DNA of 64,000 nt from Micromonospora sp. HM5-17 (lineage in GTDB: Bacteria; Actinomycetota; Actinomycetes; Mycobacteriales; Micromonosporaceae), in contig NZ_RJWA01000003.1 of NCBI RefSeq assembly GCF_003762835.1, positions 682,001 to 746,000 on the forward strand. The letters are read 5' to 3'. The notes under the pieces were generated by a model, which was not told the origin of the DNA, searched no databases, and saw only the letters and a list, made by a program, of their open reading frames with translations. Both the position numbers and the translations under genes were made by a program. Positions 43,028-52,102 of the stretch are shown here, piece by piece. Numbering within the stretch: position 1 is the stretch's first letter; each line of letters begins with the position of its first letter.

Positions 43028-43696
43028 GTGAACCAGAACAGTCCGTCGCACTCTGGCTGGTCGGAGCGGGGTCGGGGGTGGCCCGAGCCGGCCGACCAGA
43101 GTGGATCGTCCGAGGTGTACGCGGACCTGCTCGCCGCGCTGGACCGGGCCGACGTGTCCGAGGCGCTCCGGGCGGCACTGGTTCGCGCCCTCGCCCCGCC
43201 CGCCGCGCCGGCCGAGCCGCCCGAGGTGGACCTGTCCGCGTACGCCGTCGGCGGGGGAGGCGGCCCCAACCTGCGGCTCCGCTCGATCGGTGGGGGCGAT
43301 GTGCGGCGCCGCTACACCCTGCACCTGACCTTCCCGGCGAGCAGTCTGCGGGTGGCCCGGGGCAAGGCCGCCGCCTACGCCGAGGCCCTGGTGATGCTCC
43401 GGCCCGAGTTGAGCGCCAGCCCGGCCCTGCTCTCCCGCGCCGACCAGTGGAACCACGTCGAGCCGGTGACCTGCGGTCGACCCGGGCCGGTGGGGGTGAC
43501 CTGTGCGCGGGCGTACGGCCACGCCGGCTGCCACCGGGACGGCACCGCGAGCGGACTCTGCTGGGACGACACCGGGCGGGCCGACCCCGGTCCGACCGCC
43601 GGCGACCCGCCGGACGACGCCGGCCGCCACGGCCCCGACGCGCGGGGCGGCCACGGCGGGCGGGACGGGCGCGACGAGCGGGGAGACCGGCGGTGA
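43028..43696 (+). CDS. Hypothetical protein upstream of pglY
   Basis: A 222-residue protein. The N-terminal region is helical (YADLLAALDRADVSEALRAAL). A middle beta-rich part reads RRRYTLHLTFPASSLRVARGKAAAYAEAL. A Cys-containing stretch (VTCGRPGPVGVTCARAYGHAGCH) could bind metal. The tail is Gly/Asp/Arg-rich and disordered. GTG 43028 follows GGGGG. The stop codon overlaps the next start, and the two genes lead directly into pglY, so they are probably part of the same transcript. No family recognised. Confidence 0.65.
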   Translation: MNQNSPSHSGWSERGRGWPEPADQSGSSEVYADLLAALDRADVSEALRAALVRALAPPAAPAEPPEVDLSAYAVGGGGGPNLRLRSIGGGDVRRRYTLHLTFPASSLRVARGKAAAYAEALVMLRPELSASPALLSRADQWNHVEPVTCGRPGPVGVTCARAYGHAGCHRDGTASGLCWDDTGRADPGPTAGDPPDDAGRHGPDARGGHGGRDGRDERGDRR

Positions 43697-43953
43697 ACGC
43701 GCCCTCGGCCGCCGCGGTGCCGCCGTACCCCCGGGTCAGCCCGTGCCGGCACTGCGGCCTCGCCGTCCTGCGCGACAACGACGGCAACTGGATCCACGCC
43801 AGCCTCTCCTACGCCTGCCGCGACCGCTGGGGCGGGGTGGCCGGGACCACCGCCGAACCCGCTCCGCCGGCCCCGACCTGGGCCGCTCCGACCAGGTGGT
43901 CCGGGCCCCCGCCGCGGTCACCGGAACGGGGTGCCGGGTCGGCTACGGTGTAA
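43693..43953 (+). CDS. Small Cys/His protein preceding pglY
   Basis: An 86-residue protein with a zinc-finger-like start (PCRHCGLAVLRDNDGNWIHASLSYACRDRWGG: C-x2-C, then H and C), shown here by position about 17-48, followed by a Pro/Ala-rich tail. GTG 43693 overlaps the upstream stop codon, and it ends 3 bases before pglY. Its operon position suggests a link to the BREX genes, but it is not one of the six named BREX type 2 components. Confidence 0.6.
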   Translation: MNAPSAAAVPPYPRVSPCRHCGLAVLRDNDGNWIHASLSYACRDRWGGVAGTTAEPAPPAPTWAAPTRWSGPPPRSPERGAGSATV

Positions 43954-43956
43954 CGC

Positions 43957-46900
43957 ATGCCGGAGCAGAGCCCCCCACCGCTGCTGCGGGACGTGATCGT
44001 CATCCCGGAGTCTCCCTCCGCGAGTGAGCTGGTCCTCAAGCTCGCCGAGGGTGTCAGCAACGCCGAGGAGACCCTCCGGGAGTACGTCATCCCGCCCCGT
44101 CTGGTCGACAACTTCGACCAGGCGCTCCGGCTGATCCAGAACGCCGTGGCCACCGGCACCTCCCGGGCCGCCTACCTGCACGGCTCATTCGGTGCCGGTA
44201 AGTCGCACTTCATGGCGGTGCTGTACGCCCTGCTGCGGGGCGAGCACGCGGCGCGCAGTCGGGACGAGTTCGCCCCGTTGCTGGCCCGGCACGACGCCTG
44301 GCTCAACGGCCGGCGGTTCCTCCTGGTGCCGTACCACATGATGGGGGCGAAGTCGCTGGAACAGCGGGTCCTCGGCGACTACATCACCCACGTGCGGACG
44401 CTGCACCCCGAGGCGCCGATCCCCGCCGTACACCGCACCGACGCCCTGCTCGACCAGAGCCGGCACCTGCGCGCCCAGATCGGCGACGCCGCCTTCATCG
44501 CCGGCCTGCCCGGCGGCGGCGAGGAGGACGAGTGGGGCGACGAGGGCGGCTGGACCACCGAGCGGCTCGACACCGCCTTCGCCGCCGCCCCCGACGACGA
44601 GATCCGCCGCGCTCTCGTCCGCGACCTGCTCAGCACCTGGCAGCGGGGCTTCTTCCGCAACGCGCTGGAGGACCAGGAGGGCTTCATCTCCCTGGACCGC
44701 GGGCTGTTCGAGATCTCCGCCCACGCCAGGGACCTGGGGTACGACGCCCTGGTGCTCTTCCTCGACGAGCTGATCCTCTGGCTCGCCAACCACATCGGCG
44801 ACCAGCGGTTCATCTCCCGGGAGATCCAGAAGATCACCAACTTCGTGGAGGGCTCCGACGCCCGCCGGCCGATCCCGGTGATCACCTTCATCGCCCGGCA
44901 GCGCGACCTGAGCGAGCTGGTCCCCGAGGGGGTCACCGGCGCACACGACCTGGCCTTCCAGGACACCCTCAACCTGGCCAGCGGCCGGTTCGACGTGATC
45001 ACCCTGGAGGACCGGAACCTGCCGCAGATCACCCGCAGGCGGGTGCTCAAACGGGTCGGCGAGGACGAGGGTCACGGCGAGGCGGCCGAGCGGGCCATCA
45101 CCGAGGCGTTCGAGCGGTTCAGCAGGGGTGTCCGCTCCGAGGTCTGGGACGTCCTGCTCGGCACCGACAGCGGCGTCGGCACCGGTGCCGACCTCGACAC
45201 CTTCCGGCTCACCTACCCGTTCAGCCCGGCGTTCGTCTCCACCCTGGTCTACGTCTCCAGCGCGCTGCAGCGGAACCGCACCGGTCTGAAGCTGATGCGC
45301 CAGATGCTGGTGGAACGCCGCAACGACCTGCGGCTCGGCCAGATCATCCCGCTCGGCGACCTCTTCGACGTGCTCAGCCGCAGCGGCGACCAGCCGTTCA
45401 CCGAGCGGCTGAAGGTCGAGTTCGAAACCGCGCAGAAGCTCTACCAGAACCGGCTGCGCCCGTACCTGCTGGAGCAGCACCGCGTCAGCGACGACGACCT
45501 CGAACGCGCCCGGCGCGGCGAACACCTCGACCGCCAACTCGCCGCCCGGGTGCGGGCCTTCACCGGCGACGACCGGATCATCAAGACCCTGCTGCTCGGC
45601 GCGCTCGCCCCGGCCGTCCCGGCGCTGCACAACCTGACCCCGCGCAAACTCGCCGCGCTCAACCACGGCAGCATCACCAGCCCGATCCCCGGCGGCGAGA
45701 GCGGAATCATCGCCCGCAAGCTCGAACAGTGGGCCGCCCGGTTCGGCGAGATCAAACTCCTCGACGGTGACGGGGTACGGCTGGAGCTGGTCGGGGTCGA
45801 CGTCAGCAGCGTGCTCAACGAGGCCCGCAGGTACGACTCGCCCGGCGCCCGCCAGGCCATGGTCAAGCGGCTGCTCTGGGAGGAGCTGGGCATCACCGCC
45901 ACCGACGGCTACTTCGACCAGGCCCACGTGGTGTGGCGGGGCAGCCGGCGCGTCATCGAGGTCGTCTACGGCAACATCCGCAACCCGGAGGAGCTGCGCG
46001 ACGACGCCTTCCACCCGTTCACGCCGAACGCCTGGCGACTGATCATCGACTACCCGTTCGACGAGGGCACCCACGGCCCGGCCGAGGACCGCAACCGAGT
46101 GCTCAACCTCGGCTTCAGCGCCCGGACCGTCTGCTGGATCCCGGCCAGCCTCACCGTCAACCGCCAGCAGGACCTCGGCCGGCTGGTCATGCTCGACGCG
46201 CTGCTCAGCGGCCCGCCGACCCGGTTCGAGCAGGCCGCCCGGCACCTCAGCGAGGACGACCGCCGCCGCGCCCACGCCACCCTCACCAACCAGCGCGACG
46301 CCCTGCTGGTGGCGATGAGGGGCGTGCTGCGCCAGGCGTACGGGCTGGCGACGAAGCAGGCGGCCGACGTCCTCACCACCTACACCGACCACCTGCTCAG
46401 CCTCACCGACCCACGCGAGCTGACCCTGCCCGTCGGCGCCCGGCTCAACACGGTGCTGCCCTGGCTCGCCGACCAGATGTTCGCCGCGCAGTACCCGGCC
46501 CACCCCGACTTCGACCCCGACCGCCGGGGTGAGCCGGTGCGGGTCGCCGACCTGCGCACCGTCCTGGAGTACGTCCGCCGGGCCGTCGAGTCGGGCGAGG
46601 ACCGGGTCGAGGTGGAGAAGAAGGACCGGGCGGTGGTCCGGCGCATCGCCAACCCGCTCAACCTCGGCGTCATGCACGAGGCGGCGTACGTCCTCAACCG
46701 TGAGTGGGTCGACCACTTCACCCGCCGGGCACGCCAGGAGGGGATCACCGGCGACCTGCGCGTCACCGACCTGCAGCGGTGGCTGGACGAACCGCAGCCG
46801 CGCGGCCTCGAACGACCCGTCGCCCAGCTCGTCATGGCCGCCTTCGCCGAGCAGACCGACCGGACCTGGATCCGGCACGGCGCGATCCTCACCCCGCAGC

Positions 46901-47757
46901 CGGAACTCACCGCGATCGCCGACGACCTGGCGCTGCGTCAGCCGGAGCGCCCCGACGAGCAGGACTGGGCCGAGGCCCGGGAACGGGCGATGCACCTGTT
47001 CGGCTTCATGCCGCCGAACCTGCCCCGGGGACGCCTCGTCGCCATGTTCGTCCAGGACCTGTCCCGGCAGGCCCGCCAGTACCGCGACGCCGCCCACCGG
47101 CTGGTCGACGAACTCGAACGGCACGCCGACCGGCTCGGCCTCGACCCGGCGGCGACCACCGGGCGGCTGCACACCGCCTACGTCGCGCGGGACCTGCTTG
47201 ACGGGCTGGACAGCAGGCACCGGGACATCGACATCATCCGGCAGCTCGCCCGGACCGACCTGGGCGGGCCGCCGCAGCGGGCCGGCCGGAGCATCCGCAG
47301 CGCCGCCGACGTGGTGCAGGCGCTGCGCAACACCGCCTGGGAGACCTTCGACCTGCTGGCCGAGCTCGGCGAGCCCTGGGCGGCCGAGGCGGCCGAGATC
47401 CTCGCCGCGCTGCGGCAGGCCGCCCGCGACGACGAGCTGACCACCCCGCTGGCCACCGCCCTGACCCGGGCCCGCGCCCGCGCCACCGACCTGCTGGGAC
47501 GGGCCACCCGGGCCGCCCGCCCCGGCGGCCCGACCCCGCTGACGACGCAGCCCGACCGGCCGACCCCGGCCCCGGCGACCTGGTCCGCCGGCGGGCCGGC
47601 CCCCCTCGACGACCCGGTACGCGACCTCGGCCCGGTCGAGCAGGGCAGCCTCACCGTCGACGGTGACGACCTCGCCGAGCTGGTGGAGACGCTGCGCAAG
47701 GTCGCCGACCGCAACCCGGGCCGCCGGATAGACGTGACCTGGCGGGTACGACCGTGA
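43957..47757 (+). CDS. pglY: BREX type 2 ATPase PglY
   Basis: A 1266-residue AAA-type ATPase. The Walker A GSFGAGKS is at residues 76-83. Walker B is LVLFLDEL near 264-271, followed by IPVITFIARQRDLSEL as the sensor-1 region. The long C-terminal half is helical, ending in a Pro/Ala-rich linker and a short conserved tail. PglY is required for phage resistance in the S. coelicolor Pgl system, and its P-loop is the key feature. The last bases overlap pglZ (GTGA). It is the start of the overlapping pglY-pglZ-brxD-brxHI block. Confidence 0.93.
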   Translation: MPEQSPPPLLRDVIVIPESPSASELVLKLAEGVSNAEETLREYVIPPRLVDNFDQALRLIQNAVATGTSRAAYLHGSFGAGKSHFMAVLYALLRGEHAARSRDEFAPLLARHDAWLNGRRFLLVPYHMMGAKSLEQRVLGDYITHVRTLHPEAPIPAVHRTDALLDQSRHLRAQIGDAAFIAGLPGGGEEDEWGDEGGWTTERLDTAFAAAPDDEIRRALVRDLLSTWQRGFFRNALEDQEGFISLDRGLFEISAHARDLGYDALVLFLDELILWLANHIGDQRFISREIQKITNFVEGSDARRPIPVITFIARQRDLSELVPEGVTGAHDLAFQDTLNLASGRFDVITLEDRNLPQITRRRVLKRVGEDEGHGEAAERAITEAFERFSRGVRSEVWDVLLGTDSGVGTGADLDTFRLTYPFSPAFVSTLVYVSSALQRNRTGLKLMRQMLVERRNDLRLGQIIPLGDLFDVLSRSGDQPFTERLKVEFETAQKLYQNRLRPYLLEQHRVSDDDLERARRGEHLDRQLAARVRAFTGDDRIIKTLLLGALAPAVPALHNLTPRKLAALNHGSITSPIPGGESGIIARKLEQWAARFGEIKLLDGDGVRLELVGVDVSSVLNEARRYDSPGARQAMVKRLLWEELGITATDGYFDQAHVVWRGSRRVIEVVYGNIRNPEELRDDAFHPFTPNAWRLIIDYPFDEGTHGPAEDRNRVLNLGFSARTVCWIPASLTVNRQQDLGRLVMLDALLSGPPTRFEQAARHLSEDDRRRAHATLTNQRDALLVAMRGVLRQAYGLATKQAADVLTTYTDHLLSLTDPRELTLPVGARLNTVLPWLADQMFAAQYPAHPDFDPDRRGEPVRVADLRTVLEYVRRAVESGEDRVEVEKKDRAVVRRIANPLNLGVMHEAAYVLNREWVDHFTRRARQEGITGDLRVTDLQRWLDEPQPRGLERPVAQLVMAAFAEQTDRTWIRHGAILTPQPELTAIADDLALRQPERPDEQDWAEARERAMHLFGFMPPNLPRGRLVAMFVQDLSRQARQYRDAAHRLVDELERHADRLGLDPAATTGRLHTAYVARDLLDGLDSRHRDIDIIRQLARTDLGGPPQRAGRSIRSAADVVQALRNTAWETFDLLAELGEPWAAEAAEILAALRQAARDDELTTPLATALTRARARATDLLGRATRAARPGGPTPLTTQPDRPTPAPATWSAGGPAPLDDPVRDLGPVEQGSLTVDGDDLAELVETLRKVADRNPGRRIDVTWRVRP

Positions 47758-50726
47758 GCCCCGCCGCCTCAGCCCTCCGCGCCCTGCCGGTCAACCCGCA
47801 CACCCTCGCCCAGCGGGTCGAACGCAAACTGCGCGGGTACCGGCCGGGGCAGGGCGACACCGAGCCGGTGCTGCTGGTCAGCGCCGAACCCTCCTGGCCG
47901 TACGACCCGATCCTGACCGTCACCGACACCCTGCGGGTCCGGGTCGTGCGGGGCGTCTCCGCCCTCGCCATCTGGGCGGAGCTCGCCCAACCGCACGACC
48001 TGCCCACCGTGATCCTCACCCACCTGAGCGAGGACGAGCTGGGCGTCGGCATCCTCAGCCGGGTCCACCGGCGTCGGATCATCGAGATGGAGCCGTGGAG
48101 TCTGGTCGCCGAGGCGTTCGGCGCCCAGCGGCTGGACCCACGGCTGAAGGAACTCCCCTGGGCCGGGCGTGCCCTCGTCGAGGCCACCCCGCCCGGCGGC
48201 TGGCCCCGGCTGCCCGGGATCGTCCTGCACCGGGACACCGCCCTGCGCCACCTGGCCGTGCAGCGGCTCCAGCTCGCCCGGCTCGGCACCGCCGCCGAGG
48301 ACCTCGACCCGGCCACCCTGCTGCGGTGGAGCGCCCTGTCGGTCGCCCCGCAGGCCCTCGGCGCCCTCGCCGAGTCCGAACGCACCGGCCTGCTCGACTG
48401 GCTGGCCGAGCAGTTCGGGCCGACCATGCGGCTCCTCGCCGCGCTGTACGACGTCGGCCGGGTCACCGACACACTGCCGCTCGGGCTGGTCTGCGCGGCG
48501 ATCTGGGCTGGCGACGACCCCGACAGCCTGCGCGCGCAGGGCCGGGTCGAGCAGTACCTGGGCGGCGTCGTGCTCGACGCGGAAACCGTCGCCTCGTTCA
48601 CCGCCGCCGCCACCCGGACCATGGCCGGCCTGCTCGCCGACGCCGTCGCGCGGGACCGGAACGCGGGGCGGGACACCGCCGCGCACCGCGAGCGGGAGGA
48701 GTTCGACCCCCGCCGGCTCGGGTACGCCGTCCTCGACCGGGCCGAGGAACTGCTGACCGGGTTCGCCGCGACCGGCGCCGCCCGGCACAGCGACCTCCTC
48801 CGCTCCGGCTTCGAACACCGGCTCGGCGAGGTCGCCCGCGCCCTCGGCCGGGCGGTCACGGACGGGGGCGGCGTCGTCACCGACGAGCTTCCCGCCGTGG
48901 GCCGGGCCGTCGCCCACCTGGCCGCGCACCACCTCGCCGCGCACTACCCGCACCGGGTCGAACGCGCCCGGATGGCCCTGCGCCTGGTCCGCTGGCTGGC
49001 CGAGCCGGTCGAACCCCCGCTCGGCGTGGCCGAGGGCATCGTCCGCCAGGTCACCCAGTGGTCGTGGGTCGACCTGGCCCTGGACCACGTCTGGACCGGC
49101 GAGGACTCCCACACCGCCCTGGCCGCGATGTACCGGGTCATCCACGACCGGGCGCAGGCCCGGCGGCGCGACCTGGACCAAGCCTTCGCCACCCGCCTCG
49201 CCGCCTGGACCGCCGCCGGCGGCCGGACCGGAGACCTGCTCGCCGTCGAACACGTGCTGGACCGGGTGGTCGCGCCGGTGGTCCGCGAGGGCAGCCGGCC
49301 GGTGCTCGTCGTGGTGGTCGACGGCATGACCACCGCGATCGCCGTCGACCTCGCCGAGCAACTGACCCGGCAGGGCTGGCTGGAGTACGACCCGCTCGCC
49401 TGCCGCCCCGGCCGCAGGACCGAGGCCCGCCGCCGGGGCGTCGTCGCCGCCCTGCCCACGGTGACCGCGGTGTCGCGTACCTCGCTTCTCACCGGCAGGC
49501 TGTGCCGGGGCGGCCAGGCCGAGGAGCGGGCCGCGTTCGAGACGAGTCCGCTGTGGCAGGGCCGCCCGGCGAAACTGTTCCACAAGGGCACGCTGCGGGG
49601 CGAGGCCGGCGAGGTGCTCAGCGAGCAGGTGATCCAGGCGCTGACCGACCCGGAGACCGTCGTCGGCGTGGTCGTCAACACCGTCGACGACGCGCTGCGG
49701 CACGGCCGGGAGAGCGCCGACGCCGGCTGGCGGCTCGACAACCTCGGCGCGCTGCGGGCACTGCTCGACTACGCCCGCTACCAGGGGCGGGCGGTCATCA
49801 TCACCAGCGACCACGGGCACGTGCTGGACCGGGAGAACACCCTGCGGCAGGTCACCGACCCGGCGTCGGCCCGGCACCGGGTCGACCCGGCCCCGGCCGG
49901 CGACGGCGAGGTCGAACTCACCGGAGCCCGGGTGCTCGCCGACGGCGGGCGGGTCGTCGCCCTCTGGGATCCCCACCTGCGCTACCTGCCCCGCCAGGCC
50001 GGCTACCACGGTGGTGCGTCGCTGGCCGAGGTGACCGTGCCGCTGCTGGCCCTGCTCCCGCTTGGCGCGGCACCGCCGCCGGGATGGCGGCTGCTCGGGC
50101 CGCAACAACCAGAGTGGTGGTCGACCAGCGTCGAGCCGGAGCCCGGCGACAGCGCCGCCGAGGGAGCCGGGCCGACGCAGGTGCCGCCGCAGCCCGTACG
50201 GGCGCGGGGCGGCACGCGGCGGCGGAGCGCGCCGAGCGGCGGCCCTGGTCTGTTCGAACTGCCCGCCGAACCACCGCCGGTCCGATCGCCATCGACGTCA
50301 CGACCACCCGCTGAGGACACGCCCGTCGAACCGCCGTCGGCCGATCCACGGCCGGCAGCGCCTCCGTCCGACGGCACGCCGCCGGCCGGGCCCGGGAACC
50401 TCGTCGACGAGCTGCTCGCCTCGGAAATGTTCAAGGCACGGCACGAGCTGACCCCCCGGAGGGTGTCGCCCAACAAGATCAGAGGAGCGGTGACCGCGCT
50501 GCTGGAGGCCAACGGTGTGCTGCCCGCGGCGCTGCTGGCGGAGAAGGCCGGCGAGCAGCCGGCCCGCGTCACCGGTTTCGTCACCACCCTGCAGCGCATC
50601 TTCAACGTCGACAGCTACCCGGTGCTGTCCCTGGTCGACGACGGACGTACCGTCCGGCTCGACCTGGCGCTGCTGCGCGAACAGTTCCAACTGCCCGCAC
50701 CATCCTCGCCGAGGAGGCAGCCGTGA
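47754..50726 (+). CDS. pglZ: BREX type 2 alkaline-phosphatase-like protein PglZ
   Basis: A 990-residue protein with the PglZ domain. The metal-binding VVVVDGMTTA lies near residue 518 and SDHGHVLDRE near 683, the hallmarks of the alkaline phosphatase superfamily and of every BREX locus. The N-terminal 500 residues are helical. A Pro/Ser/Ala-rich linker (about 785-880) precedes a final winged-helix-like region (SPNKIRGAVTALLEANGVLPAALLA, shortened). In other BREX types PglZ/BrxZ works with the methyltransferase and has nuclease activity. It overlaps both neighbours by 4 bases. Confidence 0.93.
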   Translation: MSPAASALRALPVNPHTLAQRVERKLRGYRPGQGDTEPVLLVSAEPSWPYDPILTVTDTLRVRVVRGVSALAIWAELAQPHDLPTVILTHLSEDELGVGILSRVHRRRIIEMEPWSLVAEAFGAQRLDPRLKELPWAGRALVEATPPGGWPRLPGIVLHRDTALRHLAVQRLQLARLGTAAEDLDPATLLRWSALSVAPQALGALAESERTGLLDWLAEQFGPTMRLLAALYDVGRVTDTLPLGLVCAAIWAGDDPDSLRAQGRVEQYLGGVVLDAETVASFTAAATRTMAGLLADAVARDRNAGRDTAAHREREEFDPRRLGYAVLDRAEELLTGFAATGAARHSDLLRSGFEHRLGEVARALGRAVTDGGGVVTDELPAVGRAVAHLAAHHLAAHYPHRVERARMALRLVRWLAEPVEPPLGVAEGIVRQVTQWSWVDLALDHVWTGEDSHTALAAMYRVIHDRAQARRRDLDQAFATRLAAWTAAGGRTGDLLAVEHVLDRVVAPVVREGSRPVLVVVVDGMTTAIAVDLAEQLTRQGWLEYDPLACRPGRRTEARRRGVVAALPTVTAVSRTSLLTGRLCRGGQAEERAAFETSPLWQGRPAKLFHKGTLRGEAGEVLSEQVIQALTDPETVVGVVVNTVDDALRHGRESADAGWRLDNLGALRALLDYARYQGRAVIITSDHGHVLDRENTLRQVTDPASARHRVDPAPAGDGEVELTGARVLADGGRVVALWDPHLRYLPRQAGYHGGASLAEVTVPLLALLPLGAAPPPGWRLLGPQQPEWWSTSVEPEPGDSAAEGAGPTQVPPQPVRARGGTRRRSAPSGGPGLFELPAEPPPVRSPSTSRPPAEDTPVEPPSADPRPAAPPSDGTPPAGPGNLVDELLASEMFKARHELTPRRVSPNKIRGAVTALLEANGVLPAALLAEKAGEQPARVTGFVTTLQRIFNVDSYPVLSLVDDGRTVRLDLALLREQFQLPAPSSPRRQP

Positions 50727-52102
50727 CCGGCCGGGTGAGTACCGCCCGGCGCCGGCAGGTGCTGGACGCGCTGCGCCGCGGCGCCGTACCCGAGACCGGG
50801 CTGGACCTGCTCGCGGTCGGCCTGGACCGGTTCACGGCCGCCGTGCACGAGGACATCGAGACCGTCCGCACCGGCGGCGCGGTGTTCAAGGCCATTCGGG
50901 GCGAGTACGGTTCCGGCAAGACCTTCTTCGCGCGCTGGCTCGCCGAACAGGCCAAACGGGCCAACCTCGCCACCGCGGAGGTGCAGATCTCGGAGAACGA
51001 GACCCCGCTGCACCGGTTGGAGACCGTCTACCGCCGCCTCACCGAACGGCTCACCACCGCCACGTTCCCGCCCAGCGCGCTGCGAGCCGTGGTGGACGCC
51101 TGGTTCTACGCGCTGGAGGACGACGTCCTCGCCGAGGGCGCGGTTGACCCGGCCGACCAGCCGGCGATCGACCGCGCCGTCGAGGACCTGCTCGGCCGGC
51201 GGCTCAGCACCGTTGGCCGGACCGCCCCGACCTTCGCCGCCGCGCTGCGGGGCTACCGTGCCGCCGTGGCCGCCGGCGACGCGGCCGGTGCCGACGCCGT
51301 ACTCGCCTGGCTGGGCGGGCAGCCGCACGTCTCGGCGGCGGCCCGCCGGCACGCCGGCATCCGGGGCGACCTCGACCACTTCGGCGCACTCGGCTTCCTG
51401 CAGGGGCTGCTCGTGGTGCTGCGCGACTGCGGATACCCGGGGCTGCTGCTGGTGCTCGACGAGGTGGAAACCCTGCAACGGGTCCGCGCCGACGCCCGGG
51501 ACAAGGCCCTCAACGCGCTGCGGCAACTCGTCGACGAGGTCTACTCCGGTCGCTTCCCCGGCCTCTACCTCGTCATCACCGGCACCCCGGCCTTCTACGA
51601 CGGACCCCAGGGCGTCGCCCGGCTGGCACCGCTCGCGCAACGGCTCGCCACCGACTTTCCGGCCGATCCCCGGTTCGACAACCCCCGGGCGGTGCAGGTG
51701 CGCCTGCCCGGGTTCACCGTCGAATCCCTCGTCGAGCTCGGCGTCCGGGTCCGCGACCTGTACGCCGAGGGCAGCCCGGCCCGAGATCGGCTGCTCGACC
51801 TGGCCGACGAGGCGTATCTGGCCGCCCTGGCCCGCGCCCTGGCCGGCCGGCTCGGCGGCGCGATCGGCATCGTCCCCCGGCTGTTCCTCAAGAAGCTCGT
51901 GGCCGGGGTGCTGGACCCGATCGAACTGCATCCGGATTTCGATCCGCGCCGGGACTTCGCCCTCACCGTCGCATCGTCCGAGCTGACGGAGGCGGAGCGC
52001 AACGCCGTACGGGCCGCCGGGACGACGGGCGGTGCCGGGTCGGCTGCCGCGACGGGCACCGGTGCGACGAGGGCCGACGAGATCGATCTGGACCTGTCGT
52101 GA
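50723..52102 (+). CDS. brxD: BREX ATP-binding protein BrxD
   Basis: A 459-residue P-loop ATPase. Walker A GEYGSGKT is at residues 60-67, Walker B LLLVLDEVE near 240-248, and YLVITGTPAFYDGPQG (about 274-289) covers sensor 1. It matches BrxD of BREX type 2 and the related ATP-binding proteins found beside Lhr-like helicases. The GTG start and the stop codon both overlap neighbours by 4 bases, so translation is coupled. The short Gly/Ala/Thr-rich tail is unconserved. It probably loads or regulates BrxHI. Confidence 0.88.
   Translation: MTGRVSTARRRQVLDALRRGAVPETGLDLLAVGLDRFTAAVHEDIETVRTGGAVFKAIRGEYGSGKTFFARWLAEQAKRANLATAEVQISENETPLHRLETVYRRLTERLTTATFPPSALRAVVDAWFYALEDDVLAEGAVDPADQPAIDRAVEDLLGRRLSTVGRTAPTFAAALRGYRAAVAAGDAAGADAVLAWLGGQPHVSAAARRHAGIRGDLDHFGALGFLQGLLVVLRDCGYPGLLLVLDEVETLQRVRADARDKALNALRQLVDEVYSGRFPGLYLVITGTPAFYDGPQGVARLAPLAQRLATDFPADPRFDNPRAVQVRLPGFTVESLVELGVRVRDLYAEGSPARDRLLDLADEAYLAALARALAGRLGGAIGIVPRLFLKKLVAGVLDPIELHPDFDPRRDFALTVASSELTEAERNAVRAAGTTGGAGSAAATGTGATRADEIDLDLS

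Noticed and set aside
44185-47220. A 1011-codon open frame on the minus strand opposite pglY
   Set aside because: It mirrors the high-GC codon pattern of pglY, has no domain-like content, and pglY has clear ATPase motifs.
47769-50108. Long minus-strand frame opposite pglZ
   Set aside because: Antisense shadow of pglZ. No start with a ribosome site and no recognisable domain.
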